In this document: in pieces, positions 26,196 to 35,043 of the stretch
How positions within the stretch are numbered: position 1 is the stretch's first letter
Layout: the number at the start of each line of letters is the position of its first letter
NCBI RefSeq assembly: GCF_001514535.1
Contig: NZ_BCNO01000001.1
Location: forward strand, 124,001 to 188,000
Reading direction: 5' to 3'
From: Thermodesulfovibrio aggregans
Lineage (GTDB): Bacteria; Nitrospirota; Thermodesulfovibrionia; Thermodesulfovibrionales; Thermodesulfovibrionaceae
DNA: 64,000 nt
The notes under the pieces: model-generated
Database searches by the model: none
Seen by the model: the letters and a program-made list of their open reading frames with translations, nothing else
What the model was told of the DNA's origin: nothing
Made by a program: the position numbers and the translations under genes

Positions 26196-28026
26196 TTAAT
26201 TTTTCAAGTAATACTTTAAGTTTTTTTAGTTCTTCCTTTGTAATTTCTCTATCTCGAAAATATATTTTTTCATATTCTTTTACAAATTTTTCTGCCTGTA
26301 ATCTTATTTCTGGATTATCTATTGTAGCTATAAACTCTTCCAGCCCTTGATATCTTTTCCTTTCAAAACCATATTTTTTCATAATATCAAAAAATTTGTA
26401 AAGCAAACTTCTTTTTCTTTTGAAATGATGGTATATTCTGAAAAATCCAAAAAGAATAAGGGCAATTAATGGAATTAAAAAAATCAATGGGAAAATTTTG
26501 ATCTGCGGAACTTTTATGGATTTTGCCAATTTTAATTGGGCTTTTAAATCGTAATCAAGAACAATGTTATTCCACAGATAGTCAATCAGATGAAAAATAA
26601 TGGGCTCCTGAAATCTTTCTATTTTCCCGGATGGATCAAACATTAGCCATTTTCCATCAATCCAAGCTTCAACCCATAGATGAGCATCGGACGCTCTAAT
26701 TATGTAGTAACCTCCAAAGGTATTGTATGTTCCTCCTTTAAATCCTCCAACAACTCTTGATGGAATACCTTTAATTCTCAACATTAAAGCCATAGCTGTA
26801 GCAAAGTATTCACAATTCCCTTTCTTTTTATTGAATAAAAACTCTTCTACAGGATTTTCTCCACCAGGAAGGTCTTTGAGAGAATATTGATATTCACTTA
26901 AAAATTTTAATATGCTTAATGCTATCTTTTCTTTAGTTAAAGATTGATTTGTGATTTCATGAGTTAGATCTATAATTTTTTTTGAGATGTTTTTAGGAAT
27001 ATCAAGATATGCAGATGTGACAGAGAATTCTTTTATTTCATGGTTTATGTAAGATGTGGCAGTATATTTGATTGTTTTTTCAGATTGAGAATTCATTCTG
27101 TAAACTCCTGGATATTCCTGATAAATATTAGGCAAATAAACTTTTAATGGGTAATCAAGTGTTGGGATATATTGTTCTGTGAGTGGCTCTAATATTACAG
27201 TGTAGTTTACTTTCTCTCCATTGATGATTGCCTTGTCTTTTTCTGAGATTTTTTTATACCACTTTTTTCCATCAAAGGTATCAAATACGATGACCCGCCA
27301 GTAAAGTTCCTGAGAAAGTTTTTCCATTTTTACTCTCATCACCACTGTTTTGTCTTCCTGTATCTCACTTACAGAACCAAGATTTACAACAGAAGAAAAT
27401 CCTGTTTTTGACTTACTGAAACCAATATCCATAAGTGGAACAGGGCTTCTTGGTAAAATAATAAAAAATAATGCACTCAAAGGAATTGAGAGAATCGATA
27501 TAAAGATGGCGATTTTAAAGAGATTTACTACTCTCTCAAAATTTATGAATTCCTCTTTAATCTCCCTCATATAGGTTAAAATCAAAACTGAAAAAATTGT
27601 TAAAACTAACATCAGAACAACTCTTATTAGAAATACCCAGGATATGTTAAAAAGTGAATAACCTCCAAGTAAAAGTAAAGAAATAAGATAAATTTGTAAG
27701 TATTCTCTGGAGCTTTTTTTACCAAGAAATCTTATTGCAAGAATCAGAGTGAGAGCTTCTATGGATGATAAAAGGATATCCTCTAAGGAGTAGTTTAAAA
27801 ACGGCATAAAAATAAAGCCAATTGACACTAAATTGAGGAGCCATACTGGTAAAAAAATTTTTTTGATATGTAAAAATATAGAAACAGCAATCAACAAGAG
27901 GAATATTAAATTCACATAAAAAGAAATATATTTAATTATTGCTGTGAAAGGTATCATAGCAATTAATATGCTGATGATAAATATAATATTTTGAGCTTTA
28001 CTCTGATTTATAAAATGCAAGAGCAT
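26161..28026 (-). CDS. Transglutaminase-like membrane protein (TgpA / DUF3488 type)
   Basis: Membrane-anchored periplasmic transglutaminase-fold protein of 621 residues. Six or so N-terminal helices (about 12-190), then an extracytoplasmic domain with an intact Cys-His-Asp triad: C405 (KGNCEYFATAM), H449 (SDAHLWVEAW) and D464 (MFDPSG). One further helix (about 505-525) is followed by a cytoplasmic tail. The MoxR-DUF58-TgpA order matches a widespread conserved operon of unclear function, studied in Pseudomonas where TgpA is important for viability. AGGAG 8 nt upstream lies within the end of the DUF58 gene. Confidence 0.9.
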   Translation of the reverse strand: MLLHFINQSKAQNIIFIISILIAMIPFTAIIKYISFYVNLIFLLLIAVSIFLHIKKIFLPVWLLNLVSIGFIFMPFLNYSLEDILLSSIEALTLILAIRFLGKKSSREYLQIYLISLLLLGGYSLFNISWVFLIRVVLMLVLTIFSVLILTYMREIKEEFINFERVVNLFKIAIFISILSIPLSALFFIILPRSPVPLMDIGFSKSKTGFSSVVNLGSVSEIQEDKTVVMRVKMEKLSQELYWRVIVFDTFDGKKWYKKISEKDKAIINGEKVNYTVILEPLTEQYIPTLDYPLKVYLPNIYQEYPGVYRMNSQSEKTIKYTATSYINHEIKEFSVTSAYLDIPKNISKKIIDLTHEITNQSLTKEKIALSILKFLSEYQYSLKDLPGGENPVEEFLFNKKKGNCEYFATAMALMLRIKGIPSRVVGGFKGGTYNTFGGYYIIRASDAHLWVEAWIDGKWLMFDPSGKIERFQEPIIFHLIDYLWNNIVLDYDLKAQLKLAKSIKVPQIKIFPLIFLIPLIALILFGFFRIYHHFKRKRSLLYKFFDIMKKYGFERKRYQGLEEFIATIDNPEIRLQAEKFVKEYEKIYFRDREITKEELKKLKVLLEKLNETCRCYKSKY

Positions 28027-28765
28027 AAAGCATTCTCCTTAAGTGAGCCTGTCCTGTTTCTGGAGGATAAAATTCTTTGTCAAGATTTAACCCTACAGGA
28101 TTTCCTCTTTTTATGAGTTCAATGAGTGCATAGGTTGTCTTGCTAAGCTTTTCTTCTATGTTACCTGAAAAATCATTCAGATTTAAAACTATTGGAGTTC
28201 CTACCGGAGGTGAAAATTCTTTCACTTTTATTAAAGATGTTTTAGCTGTTGCCTTCCAGTGTATGTATTTTAGAGGATCTCCATAAGTATAACCTCTTAC
28301 TCCAACGAGTTCACCTTCATATGATTTACCCCTTGAAATATTTGAATCTATTTTTGTTTTACCTTCTGATAAAAAATGAGATAAATCACATTTTAGAGGA
28401 TATGGAAATATGGTGATTTCTAAGTTAATTGGTATTCTTTTTGTTCTTCTGAAAAAATAAAAAGGAAAATAAGAGGAAATAATGACTTCCTTGAGAATGT
28501 ATCTGCCTCTGTGGGGAAATGTGAGATTTATGATAAAAGTTTCTTTCTCTTTCAAATAAGGAATAACAATTTCACTGTCAAGAATTTTAACTCTTAAAAT
28601 AAAAGTCCAGAAAAAATATCTATTTTTTGCTTTTATTTTAAATGCTGCAGGTTTTAAAGCAAAAATATCATCCGGAGGCAATATTGTAAATTCAATATTA
28701 TTCAAATTCAAAAAAGCAAGAATACCGCTCAAAGCCATTATGCTTAAAAGAAAGGATATCATCAA
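27998..28765 (-). CDS. DUF58 domain protein (5' end probably extends upstream)
   Basis: DUF58 proteins are membrane-anchored, vWA-like partners of MoxR ATPases. The signature YGDPLKYIHWKATAKTSLIKVKEF region is present (split here by memory of the family: G-D-P-x-x-x-I-H-W-K). The coordinates run from the first TTG/ATG. However, the same frame stays open upstream to a stop near 28909 and encodes the expected first membrane segment (TGWIYIVITLFIGFGAVN, then TGNNLL). No ATG, GTG or TTG lies in that extension; GAGG followed 7 nt later by ATC at 28885 is the best candidate start. So the true protein is probably about 295 residues with a rare start codon. It overlaps moxR if so. Confidence 0.85.
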   Translation of the reverse strand: MMISFLLSIMALSGILAFLNLNNIEFTILPPDDIFALKPAAFKIKAKNRYFFWTFILRVKILDSEIVIPYLKEKETFIINLTFPHRGRYILKEVIISSYFPFYFFRRTKRIPINLEITIFPYPLKCDLSHFLSEGKTKIDSNISRGKSYEGELVGVRGYTYGDPLKYIHWKATAKTSLIKVKEFSPPVGTPIVLNLNDFSGNIEEKLSKTTYALIELIKRGNPVGLNLDKEFYPPETGQAHLRRMLYALAFYKSE

Positions 28766-28851
28766 AAATAGTAAGTTATTTCCTGTATTAACTGCTCCAA
28801 AGCCTATAAAAAGAGTGATTACAATGTATATCCAGCCTGTATTTGTAACTT

Positions 28852-29781
28852 TTACGGTGGAGTTGAAATACTTTGAAGGATTGATGATATCACCTCTTGT
28901 TTTGAAGTTGTTTCTTCTTTAAGTATAATACGATGGGGTACAACAAAAGGAATCATCTCCTTTACATCCTCAGGTATTACATAGTCTCTTCCACAAAAAT
29001 ATGCATAAGCCTTTGCAGTAACAGTAAGTGCAAGAGCAGCTCTTGTAGATATTCCTAAAAGAATTCTGTTGTCTTGTCTTGTAGTATTAACAAAGTCAAT
29101 AATCCAGTTGATGATTTTGTCAGAAACATAAATTTGTTTTATTTCGTCCTGAATTTTCAGTATTTCATCTTTTTCAATTGCAGCAGTTATTTTATATAAA
29201 CTTTCTCTTGAACTTCCTCCTTTAAGAATTTGCTTTTCTGATTCTTTATCTGGATACCCAATACTTATTTTCATCATAAATCTATCAAGCTGACTTTCAG
29301 GTAGGGGAAAAGTTCCATAAATCTCAACTGGATTCTGTGTTGCAATAACAAAAAAAGGTTTTGGAAGTTTGTACGTTTTTCCATCAACAGTAACCTGTTC
29401 TTCTGCCATAGCTTCAAGTAGAGCAGATTGAGTTTTTGGTGTTGCTCTATTGATCTCATCAACTAAAACAATGTTGTTAAATATAGGACCTGCTTTAAAC
29501 TCAAATTCACCAGTATTTTTATTATAAATCGAAAGTCCAGTTATGTCAGTTGGAAGAAGATCATTGGTACACTGAATTCTACCAAAACTTAAACCAAGCA
29601 CTTTTGATATAGCAACTGCCAGAGAAGTTTTACCAAGACCTGGAAAATCTTCAATAAGAAGATGTCCTTTGGAAAATATTGCGATTAAAGATAAAATAAT
29701 TGCTTTTTCTTTACCTTGAAGGCAATTTTGAAGGCTTTCAATAATTTGAAGAATTTTTTGATTCTTTATTTTTTCAATCAT
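28852..29781 (-). CDS. MoxR-family AAA+ ATPase
   Basis: Chaperone-like ATPase of 309 residues that acts on the neighbouring DUF58 protein in known systems. Walker A EDFPGLGKTS (44-53), Walker B VLVDEINRA (about 106-114), sensor 1 FVIATQNPVE and the GISTRAALAL sensor 2 region are all intact, so it should hydrolyse ATP. The first gene of the MoxR-DUF58-TgpA-tsaC run. Its ATG overlaps the T tract of the ppaC terminator and no ribosome site is visible, so its expression may depend on read-through or an internal promoter. Confidence 0.93.
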   Translation of the reverse strand: MIEKIKNQKILQIIESLQNCLQGKEKAIILSLIAIFSKGHLLIEDFPGLGKTSLAVAISKVLGLSFGRIQCTNDLLPTDITGLSIYNKNTGEFEFKAGPIFNNIVLVDEINRATPKTQSALLEAMAEEQVTVDGKTYKLPKPFFVIATQNPVEIYGTFPLPESQLDRFMMKISIGYPDKESEKQILKGGSSRESLYKITAAIEKDEILKIQDEIKQIYVSDKIINWIIDFVNTTRQDNRILLGISTRAALALTVTAKAYAYFCGRDYVIPEDVKEMIPFVVPHRIILKEETTSKQEVISSILQSISTPP

Positions 29782-29810
29782 AAAAGAGGGGGCTTAACCC
29801 CCCTCTTTTA
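29782..29810 (-). terminator. Intrinsic terminator of ppaC
   Basis: On the minus strand a GC-rich stem (GAGGGGGG / CCCCCTC) with loop TTAAG-like bases follows the ppaC stop and is trailed by TTTTATG. On the plus strand the same stem is followed by TTTTATTTT. The T tract on the minus strand runs into the moxR start codon. Confidence 0.85.
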
Positions 29811-29812
29811 TT

Positions 29813-30712
29813 TTAACCTTCTAAGTAAACCTTTTCAACAGGTGGTGCTACCTGTTTCTTACGGGACATTACCCCAGGAAGCCATACAGAAGGACCTGAT
29901 ACCTTTACATTAAAGGCTTTTTCAATAATTGCTGCATTTCCAACATAGTAAAGCTCTGTTCCTTCTTTTATGATATCGGTTGCCATGAATATTACCATAT
30001 CATAGCCTTTAGAGTTTTTAAGCTCATTAAGATAATTTACAAACTCATCTTTGCGCTCATAAACTTCTTCAATGTCAACAACTTCTGTCTGTCCGATTCC
30101 GACTTTTTTACCTTTAAAATCATAATCTTTGAAATCAACATGAACAACATCAGCAACTGGTTTTCCTTTAATGCTTGCCTTTGCTTTTTTAAGATCTACT
30201 CCAAATTTTGTAATATCAGAAATACCTGCTACCTGAGCGAGTTCCTGGGCAATCTTTTTATCTTCCTCTGTTGTTGTTGGAGATTTAAAAATAACGGTGT
30301 CAGAAAGGATTGCACTAAGAAGCAGACCAGCGTATGCCTTGTTTGCTTTTACTTCATTTGGAAACATTTTTGCAATAACTGTTGCTGTACTTCCAACGGG
30401 TTCAACATGAATAAAAATTGGATCGGGATAGTTAAAGTTCATCTTGTGATGGTCAATAATTGCAAGAATTTTTTCTGCTCCATCAACTCTCTGACCTGGT
30501 TCATTGTGGTCTACTAATACCAGCGTTTTACCTGAAGCATTTTCAAGAACTTCGGGTGCTGGTACTCCAAACTGCTTAAGTGCAAACTCTGTCTCTTCAT
30601 TAATTGGTCCTGCTGTGGCTGGTTTGTAACCCTTAATACCTGCATAAACAATTGCTGAACACACTGTGTCTGTGTCAGGTGCCTTATGGCCGATTACATA
30701 AATATCGCTCAT
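29813..30712 (-). CDS. ppaC: Manganese-dependent inorganic pyrophosphatase (family II)
   Basis: Hydrolyses pyrophosphate to two phosphates in the cytosol. The 299 residues have the DHH-family metal ligands H9, D13 and D15 (GHKAPDTDTVCSA), D68-H69, the DHH motif at 87-89, and the C-terminal DHHA2 domain with SRKKQ (about 283-287) that binds substrate phosphate. There are no inserted CBS domains, so it should not be nucleotide-regulated. GGAGGG lies before the ATG and a terminator follows the stop; transcribed alone. Confidence 0.95.
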   Translation of the reverse strand: MSDIYVIGHKAPDTDTVCSAIVYAGIKGYKPATAGPINEETEFALKQFGVPAPEVLENASGKTLVLVDHNEPGQRVDGAEKILAIIDHHKMNFNYPDPIFIHVEPVGSTATVIAKMFPNEVKANKAYAGLLLSAILSDTVIFKSPTTTEEDKKIAQELAQVAGISDITKFGVDLKKAKASIKGKPVADVVHVDFKDYDFKGKKVGIGQTEVVDIEEVYERKDEFVNYLNELKNSKGYDMVIFMATDIIKEGTELYYVGNAAIIEKAFNVKVSGPSVWLPGVMSRKKQVAPPVEKVYLEG

Positions 30713-30821
30713 TTTTCCCTCCTAATTGAAATTTTTTTAAAAAGTTAAAAAATTTTGACAATTTTTTATTCAAAAAGTCAAGAAAACAGCCATTAAAATT
30801 TAAAATAGAGTTATTAAAGGT

Positions 30822-30850
30822 TTTCAAAATTCAGTTTAATCTGGTATACT
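30822..30850 (+). promoter_or_regulatory. Possible pel operon promoter
   Basis: TATACT at 30845-30850 in a GGTATACT context like other -10 boxes here, with a poor -35 (TTTCAA, 30822-30827) 17 nt upstream. A weak -35 would suit an activator-dependent promoter. It lies 34 nt before the pelC GTG in the 171-nt gap with ppaC. Confidence 0.35.
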
Positions 30851-30883
30851 GGTAACAATTATTAAAATTTATAGGAGGTAAAA

Positions 30884-31369
30884 GTGATAAAAAAATATTT
30901 TTTAGTAGTAATTTTTCTCTTTTTATGCTCCTGTGCCAGTGTTGTTCAAACTATTGATTTACAAAAGGATAAAGTATATGCTGTAATACCCTTTGAAAAC
31001 TATACAGACACACCTTTGGCAGGGTATACAATAGCTTCTACAATAGAGGGTAGTTTAAGATCTCAAGGATTAAAAGTATCAGAAAGACAATGGATTTTCA
31101 ACGATAGAGAACCCACTAAAGAAGAGATAGATAGAATATTTAAAAAAGCTTCTCAAAATGCAGATTACATAATAACAGGTACAGTAAATGAATTCAGATA
31201 TAAAACAGGAATAGATGGAGAACCTACTGTGAGCTTGAGCATTTTTATTTATGATACTCAAAAAGGAGTTGTAGTGAAAGGAGCTTCTGGTGCTTGGTGT
31301 GGATGGGCTCACGAATCACTTGGAACAGTATCCCAAAAGCTTGTCAGAGAAATTTTCAAACTAGAGTGA
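30884..31369 (+). CDS. pelC: PelC-like outer-membrane lipoprotein
   Basis: Predicted periplasmic lipoprotein of the Pel exporter; PelC rings form an electronegative funnel that guides the cationic polymer to PelB. The 161 residues start with a GTG 4 nt after GGAGGT. A signal peptide ends in LCSC with C17 as the lipidation site, then VYAVIPFENYTDTPLAGY and a central ADYIITGTVNEFRYKTG region typical of this alpha/beta fold. Named mainly from its place as first gene of a pel operon plus the lipoprotein features; family divergence is high. Confidence 0.82.
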   Translation: MIKKYFLVVIFLFLCSCASVVQTIDLQKDKVYAVIPFENYTDTPLAGYTIASTIEGSLRSQGLKVSERQWIFNDREPTKEEIDRIFKKASQNADYIITGTVNEFRYKTGIDGEPTVSLSIFIYDTQKGVVVKGASGAWCGWAHESLGTVSQKLVREIFKLE

Positions 31370-31381
31370 TAGAATGAATTA

Positions 31382-32611
31382 ATGGAATTTATTAAAAAAT
31401 TTATCCCCAATCTAATACTGATCGAGATTTCTCTGTTTTCTATTTTTTCAATTGGTATTCAATATTTTATTAATAAAAGAGATCCTTTTTTTATTAATAC
31501 TTTCTTTTCTCCAACTTTGTTAATGTCTATGGTTTTTTCTTTGTATTACGGCTTTTTAGGAGGATTTATTTTTTGGGGCATTTTAGTACTAAGTTGTTTT
31601 TATTTTTATAAAGATTTCCCACTCCAACAAATTATATGGAATCTTCTCATAGTTCTTATAGCCTCCGAATTTAGATATTACTGGCAAAGAAGAATAAATA
31701 CTGCTGAGATAGAAAAGAACTATTTATTAGAACAAATAAAAAGTTTAAGAAAAAATCTATATTTTCTTAATCTTTCTCACGAACAAATGGAATTTAACTA
31801 CATAATGAAATCCTACAGTTTAAGGGAAATGATAAATGAAGTCAGAAATAAACTCCTATCAACTTCTGAAGAAAAACTGCTTGCAGAGTTTATTATGAAT
31901 ATAATCATGAAAAACTTTCAGGTCTATACTGCATGTCTGTATAAAAAACAGGGAAACGATTTTACTGTCCTGGCAAGCATAGGACCACAGGAGCAAATTG
32001 ATGAAAATGACCCGATGATTAAAAATGCAATTGAGATAGAAACTGCGAAGTATATATCACCAAAAATAATTGGTGAAAATTTATCAAATTTGAATAATTT
32101 AAAATATCTTGCAGTTATAGCTGCAAAGACAGAAGAAACGATTTACTTACTTACAATAAAAGATATGTTATTTATAAATTTTAATGAAGAAGTTCTAAAT
32201 TATATTCACACTCTTCTTCAGTATCTTCTTGAAGAGTTTTCCATAAGCAGAAAAATATCTAATTATTATACAGACAGAGAACCACTTTGCGAATTTGAGT
32301 TTATAAAAGAATTTTACAAAATGTATGAATTGAAAAAGAAATCACAAATAAATAGCAGCATTGTTGTTTTTTCCTGTGAAGAAACAGAAAACCTCATTCA
32401 TAAAGTTCGTTACTTGATAAGAACATCTGATTTTTATTGTTTTGTTAAAGAAAAAAATTTAATAATTTTTTTACTACCATTCACCAACTACGCTGGTGCT
32501 GTAAGCTTTTCTAATAGAGCATTGTCTGAATTAAAGGGAGTAAAACTTCTGGGTATATATGATTTAGATGAACCTACACCTGAAAAATTTCTTCAAGGAG
32601 TAGAATTATAG
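31382..32611 (+). CDS. pelD: PelD, inner-membrane c-di-GMP receptor
   Basis: Controls Pel synthesis by binding cyclic di-GMP. The 409 residues show four N-terminal helices (about 8-28, 42-58, 60-76, 84-97), a short coiled coil (about 105-135), a GAF-like domain (about 150-285), and a degenerate GGDEF domain with no GGDEF active-site motif. The inhibitory-site motif R347-T-S-D350 is intact (RxxD, the c-di-GMP anchor in Pseudomonas PelD), with R379 as a candidate second arginine. The stop overlaps the pelE GTG (TAGTG). Confidence 0.92.
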   Translation: MEFIKKFIPNLILIEISLFSIFSIGIQYFINKRDPFFINTFFSPTLLMSMVFSLYYGFLGGFIFWGILVLSCFYFYKDFPLQQIIWNLLIVLIASEFRYYWQRRINTAEIEKNYLLEQIKSLRKNLYFLNLSHEQMEFNYIMKSYSLREMINEVRNKLLSTSEEKLLAEFIMNIIMKNFQVYTACLYKKQGNDFTVLASIGPQEQIDENDPMIKNAIEIETAKYISPKIIGENLSNLNNLKYLAVIAAKTEETIYLLTIKDMLFINFNEEVLNYIHTLLQYLLEEFSISRKISNYYTDREPLCEFEFIKEFYKMYELKKKSQINSSIVVFSCEETENLIHKVRYLIRTSDFYCFVKEKNLIIFLLPFTNYAGAVSFSNRALSELKGVKLLGIYDLDEPTPEKFLQGVEL

Positions 32612-33555
32612 TGGACAAAAAGTTTTATCTATCCCTGTTATTAGAACTTAAAGGAGTATTAATTGTTTTTAGTTTAAACAGTATTTATGGTTTATTAGTG
32701 TTTTTTGTTTTGCATGGTTTGTCCTCCTTAATCCTGTCTTATTGTTTGACACGATTAATTCTAATTCTTAAAAGGCAACAAAATAAAAAAATTTTCTGGG
32801 CTTTGTTTTTCATGACATATTTTACAGGACCTGCTGGAATGTTTCTCTCCTTTTTTATGTACTTAGCTTTAGTTTCAAGGAAAATAAATCTTCTTAATTT
32901 TTATGAAACTACAAGTACAGAAAACTTGCCTAAACTGGATTTTTCTGGCAGAAAGGTAGGAGAAGGGATGCCAAAGGCTCAAAATTTTAAAACAGTTTTC
33001 TATATGAGCAAGTTTATTCATCCAACTTCTACAAAATTTCTAAAAAAAACTGTCAATACTGATCAAGATGAAATAAGACTTTTAGCTTTTTCCCTTTTAA
33101 CAAATTTGGAAAAAAATATAATTGAAAAAATAAGTTTAATGAAAAAACAGTTAGAAAAAACGAAAGATGAAAGAGAGAAATTTGAAATTTTTTACTCCTT
33201 AGGAGAACTTTACTGGGAGATTGTTTATCTCAATATTTCTGATAAAGAACTTATAGAGGCATATCTTAAGGAAGCTTTAAAATATATACAGAAAGCTTTA
33301 CAAATAAGAGAAGAACCAAAAGTTTATTTTATTCTTGGTAGAATTTATCTAAAGTTAGGTAATAATGATTCTGCTCAAGAGGCTTTTTATAAATCTTTAG
33401 AGCTCGGTTTCCCTGCTGAAAGAATTTTGGTGTATCTAATGGAGATTCTTTACTATAAAAGAAATTTTGCAGAAATTTTTAATATTTTGAAAAAATTAAA
33501 AAACATTACATTACCAGATCCCAAAACTGAATTAATACTGAAAGTGTGGAGATGA
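32611..33555 (+). CDS. pelE: PelE, inner-membrane protein with TPR region
   Basis: Component of the Pel synthase complex. The 314 residues start with GTG overlapping the pelD stop. Two hydrophobic stretches (about 10-50 and 62-96) anchor it; a cytoplasmic helical part follows, with TPR-like repeats at about 195-300 (including EAYLKEALKYIQKALQIREE then YFILGRIYLKLGNNDSAQEA). In known Pel systems PelE bridges PelD and PelF. Named from operon position and topology; sequence identity in this family is low. Confidence 0.85.
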   Translation: MDKKFYLSLLLELKGVLIVFSLNSIYGLLVFFVLHGLSSLILSYCLTRLILILKRQQNKKIFWALFFMTYFTGPAGMFLSFFMYLALVSRKINLLNFYETTSTENLPKLDFSGRKVGEGMPKAQNFKTVFYMSKFIHPTSTKFLKKTVNTDQDEIRLLAFSLLTNLEKNIIEKISLMKKQLEKTKDEREKFEIFYSLGELYWEIVYLNISDKELIEAYLKEALKYIQKALQIREEPKVYFILGRIYLKLGNNDSAQEAFYKSLELGFPAERILVYLMEILYYKRNFAEIFNILKKLKNITLPDPKTELILKVWR

Positions 33556-35039
33556 AGATAATTGATAAACAGGTTCCCATAGATGTTTTATTTATTTCAG
33601 AGGGCACATATCCTTATGTCCTTGGTGGAGTATCAAGTTGGATTCATTCAATAATAGAAGCAATGAAAGACCTCAGATTCGGTATAATTTTCTTGGGTTC
33701 AAAACAGGAAGATTATCCGGGTATTCAATACAAACTTCCTGAAAACATAGTATATCTTGAAGATTATTTTATCTTTTCTGAAAAGGAGTATCCACCTTTA
33801 TGTTATATAAAAGGCTCTGATAAGGTAAAAAAATTAAAATCTCTTCTTATCAATTCAAAGCACTTTCCAGAAGAGTTGTCAAATATTAATTTTTATCTAT
33901 CTGAAGTAACATTCAGCGAGATTCTTTATAGCAGAAAAACTTTTGAGATGATTGAAGACCTTTATGTTGAATTAAATTTAAGTATACCTTTTGTAGATTT
34001 TTTCTGGACCCTCAGGAATATTTTTATCCCTTTATGGATAGTTGTAAGAGCCATTACTTCAGTTATTGACAGAAATATCTCACTTATTCATAGTCCATCT
34101 ACTGGATATGCTGGATTTTTAGGAGCATTACTGAAGAAAGTCAGAGGTATTCCATTTATAATTACTGAACATGGTATTTACACAAGAGAAAGAAAGATAG
34201 ATCTTCTAAATGCACAGTGGATAAATACAGGTTCCAATTATTTTTTTAAAGATTTAAAAATTGAAGAGCCTAAAAATCTATGGATCAATTTTTTTGTAAA
34301 TCTGGGTAAAATCTGTTATCAAGAAGCAGATAGAGTTTTTTGTTTATTTGAAGATGCAAAAGCTGCGCAAATTTCTCTCGGTTGTCCGCCAGAAAAAATA
34401 GAAGTTGTACCAAATGGAGTTGAGATACAAAGATATTCACATTTAAGGGATAGAAAGCAAGGTATTCCACCAGTTGTTGCTTTGATTGGTAGAGTGACAC
34501 CTATCAAGGACATTAAAACTTTTATAAAAGCTATAAAACTACTTGTAGAAAAATTACCTGAAGCAGAAGGTTGGATAGTTGGACCTGAAGAGGAAGACCC
34601 TGATTATGCTAAGGAGTGTAAACTAATGGTAGAAGTATTGGGTATAGAAAAAAAAGTTAAATTTTTAGGAACACAAAAATTAACAGATATACTACCTAAG
34701 ATAGGTCTGTGCACTCTTACTTCAATCAGTGAAGGAATGCCACTTGTTGTTCTTGAGTCTTTTGCAGCAGGTCTGCCATGTGTAACAACTGATGTAGGCT
34801 CATGCAGACAGCTTGTATATGGCGGATTGAACAAAGAAGACATACAATTAGGAAAAGCAGGCGAAGTTGTTAGTGTAGGAGATTCAAAGTCTCTCAGTGA
34901 AGCTTACTATAAGCTTCTTACAGATAAACAACAATATTTAATGGCACGAAGGGCAGGTATTGAAAGAGTAGAAAAGTTTTACTCTTTTGAAAGATTTATT
35001 AATAACTACAGAAGCATTTATAACTACTTTATTAAATAA
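33552..35039 (+). CDS. pelF: PelF, cytosolic GT4 glycosyltransferase
   Basis: Presumed Pel polymerase using UDP-sugars (UDP-GalNAc or UDP-GlcNAc in Pseudomonas). The ATG at 33552 overlaps the pelE stop (ATGA); a GTG two codons earlier is less likely. The 495 residues show the PelF N-terminus SEGTYPYVLGGVSSW (16-30), TEHGIYTRERK (205-215), the GT-B nucleotide site VVALIGRVTPIKD (308-320), and the retaining-enzyme EX7E motif E394/E402 (SEGMPLVVLES). No membrane segment. High confidence. Confidence 0.95.
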   Translation: MKIIDKQVPIDVLFISEGTYPYVLGGVSSWIHSIIEAMKDLRFGIIFLGSKQEDYPGIQYKLPENIVYLEDYFIFSEKEYPPLCYIKGSDKVKKLKSLLINSKHFPEELSNINFYLSEVTFSEILYSRKTFEMIEDLYVELNLSIPFVDFFWTLRNIFIPLWIVVRAITSVIDRNISLIHSPSTGYAGFLGALLKKVRGIPFIITEHGIYTRERKIDLLNAQWINTGSNYFFKDLKIEEPKNLWINFFVNLGKICYQEADRVFCLFEDAKAAQISLGCPPEKIEVVPNGVEIQRYSHLRDRKQGIPPVVALIGRVTPIKDIKTFIKAIKLLVEKLPEAEGWIVGPEEEDPDYAKECKLMVEVLGIEKKVKFLGTQKLTDILPKIGLCTLTSISEGMPLVVLESFAAGLPCVTTDVGSCRQLVYGGLNKEDIQLGKAGEVVSVGDSKSLSEAYYKLLTDKQQYLMARRAGIERVEKFYSFERFINNYRSIYNYFIK

Positions 35040-35043
35040 AAGT

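Noticed and set aside
34285-34843. Three minus-strand frames inside pelF
   Set aside because: All are shadows of the GT4 glycosyltransferase.
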